A DNA stretch of 64,000 nt from an uncultured Lachnospiraceae bacterium (GTDB taxonomy: Bacteria; Bacillota; Clostridia; Lachnospirales; Lachnospiraceae), in assembly GCA_910578335.1 (NCBI GenBank), contig CAJTPU010000010.1, forward strand, positions 5,504 through 69,503, given 5' to 3'. This document shows positions 1-6,796 of the stretch, one piece after another; position 1 is the stretch's first letter; every line of letters begins with the position of its first letter. A program made the position numbers and the translations under genes. The notes beneath the pieces were generated by a model. The model searched no databases. It was not told the DNA's origin and saw only the letters and a list, made by a program, of their open reading frames with translations.

Positions 1-1202
1 AAAGTATGAGAATATCTATGCCTATAACGGGGAATCCTACAACCCGAACGTGGGGGAGCCTGTATTTAAGGGCAAGGTACTATCATATAGCAACAGGGTC
101 ATTCTTTACGGAAGACAGCTACCTTGGGGACATCAGGGAGCCGCTTACGTTAAACAGGTATGCGTACTGTACGGGGAACCCGGTGAATTACAGGGACCCG
201 AGCGGGCATATCATGCTTGGTAATCCTGATATGCCAGGTCTTATCAGAGGGGAAGAAAACGGGGAAACGGTTTTTTACTTTCCGGATTCTTTTTCGGAAT
301 ATGCGGAAAGCCGCCTTGCCGAGAAGGCGGCGGAGAACCAGCGGTTTATGGACCGTGTGGAGGAATTCCTGCTTTATAACCCTGTTGGTCAGGGAATTGC
401 AGTTGTCAGTTCAGCCCTGCTCTCCCCGATTACCGGGACTGCGGTCCTTGCGAGGGACCAGTACCTTGAGAACACATATGGGGAAACAAGGGACCAGATA
501 GCGGACTTTTTTAAGACCAACAATAATTTCCTGGCAGGGATGGCAGGAAGCTTCCATGGCACATACCAGCTACTGAGAGACCCTGCATACCTTATCTACG
601 GTGCAGCGTATGTCCTGGAAGACCCGAACGGGACAATCTTCCGCGACCCGCTGGAAAGACCATTTGCCATGCTGGATGCCTTCTGGGAAGGGGACGATAA
701 GGGTTCCGTGAGGTATGCAGGGCAGGCGGTCGGGTATACGGTGCAGACGGCGCTTGTAATGCAGGCAGTCAGGTCTTGTAAGAATCAGAAGGTTCCGAAT
801 GAAAATAGAATGAATCCAGAAGTTTTTGAAGATTATATGGATTTGGTCGAAGAGCTGGATGTTTCAACTGTTTCGGACACAGCAACATTTTATTCAGGAG
901 CAGGGAACAGGGGATTGGCAGAAGAGTTTGCAAAGATTAATGATAAGGTGACGCTAGAAATGACATCAGGAGGGGCATATTTAGATGGCTTAAAATTGTT
1001 TGAAGGATATAGTCCATTAACACAGCAAGAGGCAATTAATGTTTGGGCAAGACTATCAGCCAGATATGCACAAGGTGCAAGTGGAAACGTGTATGGTTTT
1101 GTTAACGGTTCATGGAGTGAAAGTATATTTAATGCGGTGGAGTATCCTCAATTGTTAAACAATTCAAGTGTAACTAATATATTTACAGAACTTATGAAGT
1201 GA
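1..1202 (+). CDS. RHS repeat-associated protein, C-terminal part, with ARC/Tne2-like NADase toxin tip
   Basis: This is the 3' end of an RHS polymorphic toxin gene that enters from the left edge. The RHS core is visible as YLRARYY, TEDSYLG, LNRYAY and NPVNYRDPSGH, where the shell ends and the variable tip begins. Translation from position 2 gives the expected YAYNGESYNPNVG, but the frame must change within the G run at 52-56 to reach LYLRARYY, so the copy as given carries a one-base frameshift. Counting residues from the ATG at position 6, the last ~105 residues resemble the ADP-ribosyl cyclase/CD38 fold: F295-Y296 (CD38 has a tryptophan here), TLE with E318, W347 followed by LSARYA, a VNGS segment, and E379 in the place of the catalytic CD38 glutamate. 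Members of this family (Tne2) are known NAD-degrading interbacterial toxins; activity here is inferred. Confidence 0.82.
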   Translation, partial: SMRISMPITGNPTTRTWGSLYLRARYYHIATGSFFTEDSYLGDIREPLTLNRYAYCTGNPVNYRDPSGHIMLGNPDMPGLIRGEENGETVFYFPDSFSEYAESRLAEKAAENQRFMDRVEEFLLYNPVGQGIAVVSSALLSPITGTAVLARDQYLENTYGETRDQIADFFKTNNNFLAGMAGSFHGTYQLLRDPAYLIYGAAYVLEDPNGTIFRDPLERPFAMLDAFWEGDDKGSVRYAGQAVGYTVQTALVMQAVRSCKNQKVPNENRMNPEVFEDYMDLVEELDVSTVSDTATFYSGAGNRGLAEEFAKINDKVTLEMTSGGAYLDGLKLFEGYSPLTQQEAINVWARLSARYAQGASGNVYGFVNGSWSESIFNAVEYPQLLNNSSVTNIFTELMK

Positions 1203-1210
1203 AGGAGAGT

Positions 1211-1468
1211 ATGAATAATAACGAATATAGTATAACGATACCTCATTTTTATTGTCTGGAGTATTGTGAAGGTGAAAAAAAAATGGTTATTGAAATGGAT
1301 TTTCGAGAGGATTATTTTTTGCTGGAACCGCAATTAATAACACACTGGGAAAAGCCCTATGAAAATGTAATAATTGATGTAAAGGAAAGAAAAAAAATAT
1401 TACAGAATATTAGAGAATTTTTATTAACAAAAACATTACCAAGTCATATTTTTATGAAAGATTTATAG
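1211..1468 (+). CDS. Probable immunity protein for the RHS toxin
   Basis: This 85-residue acidic protein starts 8 bases after the toxin stop codon. I chose the ATG at 1211 because GAAGGAG lies 4 bases upstream; an in-frame start at 1199 would overlap the toxin and lacks a ribosome binding site. No signal peptide or membrane segment is seen. Motifs such as HWEKP in the middle and a helical C-terminal half are visible, but I do not recognise the family with confidence. Its place directly after a polymorphic toxin tip, its small size and its shared AT-rich composition with that tip are typical of a cognate immunity gene, which would neutralise the NADase in the producing cell. Confidence 0.7.
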   Translation: MNNNEYSITIPHFYCLEYCEGEKKMVIEMDFREDYFLLEPQLITHWEKPYENVIIDVKERKKILQNIREFLLTKTLPSHIFMKDL

Positions 1469-1740
1469 TAAGCAAAAATTAACCAAAAAATGACAGGTAT
1501 AAAAATCAAGTGGCAGTACTTTCACGGGAGGCGGTAATGCCACCAATGCGGAGCCAGAACCAGTGCGGCATTTTGCTCCCGATAGAAAGCGAGGTCAGCG
1601 CAAAGGAGGAGTACCTGATAAAACCCTTTGACAAACTGAAATTTCAAGCCTATACTAACCTTAGGGGACGGCACCCATAACAAAAAACGGCGAACGTAAC
1701 TTATAAACTGCATTGAATTCGGAAAGAGGGGAGGATACCC
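1469..1740 (+). other. Gene-poor stretch with possible toxin remnants and a duplicated start-site motif
   Basis: No full gene is supported here. A 47-codon reading frame at 1537-1680 has a GGAGGCGG site upstream, and another frame over 1511-1631 reads as a Gly/Asn- and then Arg/Lys-rich peptide; either could be decayed remains of an older RHS tip, but this is a guess. A near-repeat of about 25 bases, GGGGA followed by CCCATA and CAAAAAAC, occurs at about 1664-1690 and again at about 1729-1752. The second copy lies at the probable start of the next gene. Confidence 0.4.
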
Positions 1741-3102
1741 ATAGCAAAAAACACAGATTCCGAGGGAAAGAAAACTGTCCGCGTTCTTGACGGGGAGGGC
1801 AGCCAGATTGGCGTAACCTATCCGCGGCGAGCGGCGGGTCTGGTAAAAAAGGGTCGGGCATATTATGTGAACGACTTTATCATTCGTCTGAGTATGTCCG
1901 ATGCGATGCTGCCAGACAGCATACAAAAATCGGAGGTAATGAAGATGGATAATCGTACTATAATAGATAATACAAATAATGAGACAGAAGCACAGGTATT
2001 AAAGCTGTATTTTGAACCGCGCACATGGTCGTTTAACAAGGACTGTGAGCATAATGTCGGCGGACGTTCCTTTATGGTGGGACCGGACGGCGTGATGGCA
2101 GAGAGCTATATGATAGGCGACTGGGGCTATAACTGGACGGAGATTGTGTCCAAGACGCTTCTTCTGCCGAAAAATAGGGACTGCAGCTTTACATTTTGGC
2201 TGAATGGCGGGGAGAATGACAGAAATGATGAGGTGTGCCGCTTTGAGGTTGTTTTGAATAACGACTACGAGCAGCGCCTTACCTACAATCTGAACCGTAA
2301 TTACATTCCGCCTGTAAAGAAACTGAACGGCTGGGAGCTCTATGAGATACCGTTTAGGACACAGGACAACGAGTACACACAGTTGCGGTTTGTGGCACAG
2401 AAGGCATATATGACAGTTATGTCGGCAAAAGATGCCGCCGCATACGAGGGGATGGCAGACAGTGCGGACCCGTTTGAAGGCGAGAGACCGCAGCGCCATA
2501 ATATTGTATTTAACGACGGTTTTCCGACCGACAAATGGTATGGTACCCAAAATTTGCAACAGGCTCACAAAAGACAGGAAACCAAAGACGGCGCACAGTA
2601 TGTACATGCGGACAGGCAAAATACTGCGCAAACAAATGCAGGGATACATATGGCAGGCTTTGATGTGGGTGCGTTTGCCGCTTCCGTGCAGCAGGTTTTT
2701 GACAAGCTGAAGCAGGGCAGGTATGTTTCTGTAGAAACACTTGAAGGTGTTGTGGAGAATAGCAGCGAACAGGTGCGTAGTATGATGGAAGGTGCCATGC
2801 AGAATCTGCGAAACGCGCTGCAGCAGATTTCAGGTGAAATGCGGACAAGCACCAATATGAAGCTGGGTCAGATTACCGCAAGTCTGGATACACTCTCGTC
2901 CACCTGTGATATGCTGGAAAACTTTGATGTGGAAGTACTTGCAAATCGCATGAGAACCGGAGAGGAAGAGCGTGATGAGCGCATCGACGACATGGTGTCG
3001 GACGCGTCAGATTCCTTATCGGATATGGCTGACGGGCTGCGGGGTGACATCGAAGAAATTGCAGACCAGATTGAAGAAATCAGAGATGCTCTGTCAATGT
3101 AA
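1741..3102 (+). CDS. Hypothetical protein with N-terminal basic motif and C-terminal coiled coil
   Basis: Function not recognised. The first clear start is GTG at 1867, but the same frame is open from 1717 and encodes VTYPRRAAGLVKKGRAYYV, a basic segment that resembles N-termini of other Clostridial proteins. I therefore place the start at the ATA codon at 1741, which has GGGGAGGAT just upstream; ATA starts are very rare, so the true start is uncertain. The middle (roughly residues 60-230) looks globular and beta-rich with many aromatic residues. The last ~150 residues are helical and heptad-like, with many Glu, Asp, Met and Leu, and probably form a coiled coil. No signal peptide or membrane segment is seen. 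A hairpin terminator follows 37 bases after the stop. Confidence 0.65.
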   Translation: MAKNTDSEGKKTVRVLDGEGSQIGVTYPRRAAGLVKKGRAYYVNDFIIRLSMSDAMLPDSIQKSEVMKMDNRTIIDNTNNETEAQVLKLYFEPRTWSFNKDCEHNVGGRSFMVGPDGVMAESYMIGDWGYNWTEIVSKTLLLPKNRDCSFTFWLNGGENDRNDEVCRFEVVLNNDYEQRLTYNLNRNYIPPVKKLNGWELYEIPFRTQDNEYTQLRFVAQKAYMTVMSAKDAAAYEGMADSADPFEGERPQRHNIVFNDGFPTDKWYGTQNLQQAHKRQETKDGAQYVHADRQNTAQTNAGIHMAGFDVGAFAASVQQVFDKLKQGRYVSVETLEGVVENSSEQVRSMMEGAMQNLRNALQQISGEMRTSTNMKLGQITASLDTLSSTCDMLENFDVEVLANRMRTGEEERDERIDDMVSDASDSLSDMADGLRGDIEEIADQIEEIRDALSM

Positions 3103-3138
3103 TCAGATATCCATCACAAAATGAAGAATCATAAGAAG

Positions 3139-3170
3139 CTGCCGTGGAATAATCCACGGCAGTTTTTGTT
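3139..3170 (+). terminator. Rho-independent terminator
   Basis: A perfect 10-bp stem, CTGCCGTGGA and TCCACGGCAG with an ATAA loop, is followed by TTTTTGTT. It ends the transcript of the coiled-coil protein gene and separates it from the convergent histidine kinase gene. Confidence 0.9.
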
Positions 3171-3171
3171 G

Positions 3172-3210
3172 ATGACAATAGAAGGCTCGCGAGCATGAAT
3201 TTTATTGTCA
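3172..3210. repeat. 39-bp imperfect palindromic intergenic repeat, copy A
   Basis: Arms GACAATA (3174-3180) and TATTGTC (3203-3209) enclose the palindrome CTCGCGAG (3186-3193). A second copy with the same order and nearly the same spacing is at 9147-9185. Both copies lie directly after a terminator and run into the stop codon of a convergent histidine kinase gene. Confidence 0.6.
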
Positions 3211-4101
3211 GCCTTGTGGGAAACAAATCGTTATGGAGAGGCAGCCGTCCGCAAAATCAGCTTTGATGCTGCCGCCCAGCTCTTCAGTGAGCGTCTTGGC
3301 AATCGAGAGCCCGAGTCCGGTGGAGCGCTCTCCGCTTTCCACGGTAAAAAAGCGTTCAAACAGGCGGCCGGCGGTAAGCTCATCGAGCTTGTCGGCTCTA
3401 TTGCGGAAGGTAATGTTTCCGTCCGTCGTAAGGGTGACGGACAAATCTCTGCCGCCGTATTTTATGGCATTGTCCATTAGATTGGCGAGGATACGAGTCA
3501 GCGCCTGCCTGTCGGCAAAGCGCCGGACTTCTGTCTCAGGTATGGATATCAGGGGCTCGATTCCGGCATTTTTGAGGGCGCCGTAATAGGCAGCAGTTGT
3601 CTCTTCTAAAAGCGTATTCAGAGAAAGCTGCTCCTTATTTCTACCGGACTGCGAGGTTAAAATGACAGAATAGTCAAAAAGCGTCTCCGTCAAAGATTTT
3701 AATGTGTATATGCGGTTCTCCATAATATCCAGATAATGCAGGGCGGTATCGGAGAGACGTTCCCGCTTGAGAAGCTCCATATAACCGCATATAGCTGTCA
3801 ATGGTGTGCGCAGGTCGTGAGATATATTGGTGACAGCGGTTTTCAGGTCGCGGTTGCCCTGCATATAGTTAAGCTGCGCTTTTCTGAGAAGCTTTAGCTG
3901 CCGGTCCATGTCGGCGGCAAGGCTTTTCATTTTTTTGTCAGATGTGGAAATGATAATTCCGACGTTCGTGTCAGATTTTAGCCTGTCTGCAAAGGACTCG
4001 CGCAGCTCGTCCGCTGAGCGGCGTATGGAAATCAGCTTTAGGATAAGCATAATGATAATAAAAATAAGCAGCAAGGTCAAAATGCAGAGCAGGCTAGTCA
4101 T
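3208..4101 (-). CDS. Sensor histidine kinase, short-input type
   Basis: A 297-residue membrane kinase. A single N-terminal membrane segment (about residues 2-23) is followed by a short linker, the phospho-acceptor box with ISHDLRTPLTAICGY (around residue 93), the N box LANLMDNAIKYG (around 215) and the G box STGLGLSIAK. There is almost no extracellular sensor, as in intramembrane-sensing kinases that work with a partner ABC transporter. It is the last gene of a four-gene minus-strand set, 10 bases after the permease, and should phosphorylate the response regulator at 5947-6618. The signal is unknown; cell-envelope peptides are a reasonable guess from the layout. Confidence 0.9.
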   Translation of the reverse strand: MTSLLCILTLLLIFIIIMLILKLISIRRSADELRESFADRLKSDTNVGIIISTSDKKMKSLAADMDRQLKLLRKAQLNYMQGNRDLKTAVTNISHDLRTPLTAICGYMELLKRERLSDTALHYLDIMENRIYTLKSLTETLFDYSVILTSQSGRNKEQLSLNTLLEETTAAYYGALKNAGIEPLISIPETEVRRFADRQALTRILANLMDNAIKYGGRDLSVTLTTDGNITFRNRADKLDELTAGRLFERFFTVESGERSTGLGLSIAKTLTEELGGSIKADFADGCLSITICFPQG

Positions 4102-4111
4102 AAGGTCTCCT

Positions 4112-4939
4112 TTATTTTAGGTCTTTCCGGCTGAAAAAGAAGCTTCCGGCAACGGTTGACAGGGCGGTGACGGACAGGGAGAGCATAATGGTACGGAAGG
4201 GATGAAGTATCCCAAGGTTTGCAAGCTGTATTACCTGTCCGCCGGGAAGCAGTTCATAGAGAAACTGGTAAATTTCCCGTTTGATGCCTGTCAGGTATTG
4301 GGGATTTGGAGCTTCATTCAGTATGATTTCTCCGTTTATGGAAAGCTCCGCCATCTGAATGGTCTTAGGGGCGTCCAGCATCTGCAGCAGAATAACGCCG
4401 ATGAGCAGCAAAAAGAAGGCTGTCAGAATACAGATGATATTTGCGCGTGATTTTGAGGCACAGAGCATCGAAATCATATTGAAAAGTGCCGCATAGGCGA
4501 TGCAGAGCAGAAGCCCGCTTACAAAATAGAGAAAGAGGGCGGGGAGCTTTATTGTGGGAAGCCCTAAAAGCGGGATACCGAAAGCAAATGCGGCGATAAG
4601 CGTGAGCAGGTACATAAACACTGCTGCAAATGTGCACAACAAAAAATGAGAGAAATAGATACCGGTGCGTGTGTGACCGACTACCAGCTTGTTGCGGATG
4701 GTGCCGTCGCTATACTCTGTACCCACAAACAGGCTGCACAGAACGGAGAGGATAATGCTGATGGCAATAGGTCCGCCGAAGAGAAAGTTGTCTAACGGTG
4801 AGGAGCTGCCGTATGGTGCGGTTTCTATTTTATGATTGACGATAACAGCGGCGGTAAACAGAAAGGATAAAACCAGCCCGCCAATGAAAACATGGTTTTT
4901 TCGAATGCGTAAAAATCCGGCTTGTAAAAGTCTGCTCAT
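4112..4939 (-). CDS. ABC-2 type transporter permease
   Basis: A 275-residue integral membrane protein with about six hydrophobic segments, the first near residues 17-34. It begins inside the end of the ATPase gene (ATGA overlap), so the two are translationally coupled and form one exporter. The segment NKLVVGHTRTGIYFSHFL after the second membrane span is typical of bacitracin- and lantibiotic-type ABC permeases, where exporters protect against or move cell-envelope peptides. The substrate cannot be read from sequence. Confidence 0.85.
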   Translation of the reverse strand: MSRLLQAGFLRIRKNHVFIGGLVLSFLFTAAVIVNHKIETAPYGSSSPLDNFLFGGPIAISIILSVLCSLFVGTEYSDGTIRNKLVVGHTRTGIYFSHFLLCTFAAVFMYLLTLIAAFAFGIPLLGLPTIKLPALFLYFVSGLLLCIAYAALFNMISMLCASKSRANIICILTAFFLLLIGVILLQMLDAPKTIQMAELSINGEIILNEAPNPQYLTGIKREIYQFLYELLPGGQVIQLANLGILHPFRTIMLSLSVTALSTVAGSFFFSRKDLK

Positions 4940-5844
4940 GACATACCTCCCGTTAAACGAATATAATAACTCTCCAGCGTCTCGTTTTTTTTCTGTATGG
5001 AGGCAATATCACAGCCCTGCGCGGCAAGCTTTGCGGACAGTTCCGTTACGCCGACGGTTCCGAAGATGTCTGCCTCCGTGTCTGAGAGAATTTCGTATTC
5101 CAGACCTTTTTCATCTAAAATGTGAGTGAGCGCCTTTGTATCAGTCACGGTGATGTGGGTGCATTTGCGGCATGCCGCTTCCAGCTCCTTGGCGCTGATT
5201 TCTTTTACCATGTGACCGTTGTCTATGAAGCCGTAGTGGGTTGCCAGCCGTTCCAGTTCGTCTAAAATATGGCTGGAAATCAGACAAGTTACCTGTCGGT
5301 CTCTGTTGAGCTTTAAAATCAGTTCGCGGATTTCCACGATGCCCTGTGGGTCGAGACCATTCATCGGTTCATCCAGCACCAGAAAGTCAGGGTCTCCGGC
5401 AAGCGCTACTGCAATGCCAAGACGCTGCCGCATCCCAAGTGAAAAGTCGGATGCTTTCTTTTGGTTCGTATTGTCAAGTCCTACAAGGGTAAGAAGCTCA
5501 TGCAGCCCGTCATAGGAAGGTTTTCCGAGAATCCGGTACTGCTGCTTCAGGTTATCCTCTGCCGTCATGTGCATATAGATGGACGGCGTTTCTATCACGG
5601 CTCCCATCCGCCTGCGGGATTTTACAATATCTTTTTCGAAGCTTTTACAGCCGTACAGGGTATATTCCCCGTCCGTCGGTTTTGCCAGTCCGCATATCAG
5701 CCGTATCAGCGTGGTCTTTCCGGCTCCGTTTTTGCCGATAAAGCCATAAATGGCGCCTTTTGGTATTGCCATGGAAAATGCATCTAAGGCTTTCATGTGC
5801 CCGTATTGTTTGGTGAGGGCATTGGTGGATAAAACATATTCCAT
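4936..5844 (-). CDS. ABC transporter ATP-binding protein, BcrA-like
   Basis: A 302-residue nucleotide-binding subunit. It shows the Walker A motif GKNGAGKTT (about residue 38), signature FSLGMRQRLGIA (about 134), Walker B LVLDEPMNGLDPQG (about 154) and the switch histidine in ISSHILDELE. The ~80 residues after the core are the regulatory tail usual in the bacitracin/lantibiotic-immunity branch of drug exporters. It is the first gene after the response regulator and has its own upstream region of repeated boxes at 5910-5950. It works with the permease that overlaps its end. Confidence 0.92.
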   Translation of the reverse strand: MEYVLSTNALTKQYGHMKALDAFSMAIPKGAIYGFIGKNGAGKTTLIRLICGLAKPTDGEYTLYGCKSFEKDIVKSRRRMGAVIETPSIYMHMTAEDNLKQQYRILGKPSYDGLHELLTLVGLDNTNQKKASDFSLGMRQRLGIAVALAGDPDFLVLDEPMNGLDPQGIVEIRELILKLNRDRQVTCLISSHILDELERLATHYGFIDNGHMVKEISAKELEAACRKCTHITVTDTKALTHILDEKGLEYEILSDTEADIFGTVGVTELSAKLAAQGCDIASIQKKNETLESYYIRLTGGMS

Positions 5845-5909
5845 TTTGGGTTCCTCCGTTTCTGAATTCTGGCACCTGTTTAGGTGTCAAAATCAGAATA
5901 ACCGAAAAG

Positions 5910-5950
5910 GGTTAAGCGGGCGGTAAAGGAAATGGTAAAGAAAAGGTTAA
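5910..5950 (-). promoter_or_regulatory. Four tandem TTWACC boxes, probable response-regulator binding site
   Basis: On the minus strand TTAACC, TTTACC, TTTACC and TTAACC occur with 11, 12 and 12 bases between starts (plus-strand positions 5945-5950, 5934-5939, 5922-5927, 5910-5915). Direct repeats at about one helical turn are the usual target of OmpR-family dimers. The first box overlaps the stop codon of the response regulator gene and the array ends about 65 bases before the ATPase start. A hairpin, GGCACCT with AGGTGTC, lies at 5872-5889 in the leader. Binding by this regulator is inferred. Confidence 0.6.
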
Positions 5951-6618
5951 GATTTTAAAGTCCGCAGGCGAAAACCGATGCCCCATACGGATTCTATATA
6001 ATCTTTTCCGCAAAGCTCGGACAATTTTTTTCGCAAATTACTGATATGCACCTTTAAGGAGCTTTCCGTGCAGTCCGGCGTATCCTCGCAGATTCTGTCG
6101 AGGATAGCAGATTTTGTAATGACCTGCCCCGGGTTTTGCAGAAGAAGCCGGAAAATGGCGGATTCCGTCCGTGTCAGTTTTCCTGTTTTTCCCTCTGCCG
6201 ACACCTCATGTAAAGCCGTATTTAACGTCAGATTGTCAAAATGGATGCATGTGTCAGAGCTTCTAGACGGCGCATTTCGAAACTGCACTGCAATCCGGGC
6301 AAGCAGCTCTCTTGGGTCGAAAGGCTTGGTCAGATAGTCGTTTGCGCCGCCTGACAGTACATTTACCTTAGCCTCCGTATCCGCCTTGGCGCTGAGCGCG
6401 ATAACCGGAATACCCCGCAGCGCAGGAAGAATTTCCTCTCCGGAAAGCCCCGGCAGCATCAAATCCAGCAGCACAAGGTCCGCCCGCTCCCTCTCCAGCA
6501 CCAAAAGCGCTTCTGTTCCGGAATAAGCCCTGACAACCCGATATCCCTCCCTTATTAGCAGCTCCTCGACCATATCCCCAATGTACCCGTCGTCCTCCAC
6601 TACCAAAATCGTCTTCAT
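5947..6618 (-). CDS. OmpR/PhoB-family response regulator
   Basis: A 223-residue two-domain regulator. The receiver domain has the acidic pair in VVEDD, the phospho-acceptor aspartate in LVLLDLMLPG (about residue 51) and the lysine in YLTKPFDPRE. The C-terminal winged helix contains LTRTESAIFRLLL and VHISNLRKKL. It leads the four-gene minus-strand set and is the natural partner of the kinase at 3208-4101. Its likely target is the TTWACC array immediately downstream, which would couple signal sensing to expression of the exporter. Confidence 0.92.
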   Translation of the reverse strand: MKTILVVEDDGYIGDMVEELLIREGYRVVRAYSGTEALLVLERERADLVLLDLMLPGLSGEEILPALRGIPVIALSAKADTEAKVNVLSGGANDYLTKPFDPRELLARIAVQFRNAPSRSSDTCIHFDNLTLNTALHEVSAEGKTGKLTRTESAIFRLLLQNPGQVITKSAILDRICEDTPDCTESSLKVHISNLRKKLSELCGKDYIESVWGIGFRLRTLKS

Positions 6619-6796
6619 CCAATCACCATCCCAATTTATTTCTTAGCCGTATCTTGATTATAGCGCGCCCTTTCCCCTTCGTAAACTTCATTTTTCTTCA
6701 TACATTCTTCCCCCTTTTTCATTGATTCTTATCCCTTTTATTTAGAAAATACCTGTAAAGTAGAGTGTACATAAGGAAAAGAAGGAGGTTACACTT

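Noticed and set aside
1999..2649. Minus-strand open frame opposite the coiled-coil protein
   Set aside because: Cys/His-rich shadow translation without a start site or recognisable domain; the plus-strand frame is continuous and ends at a terminator.
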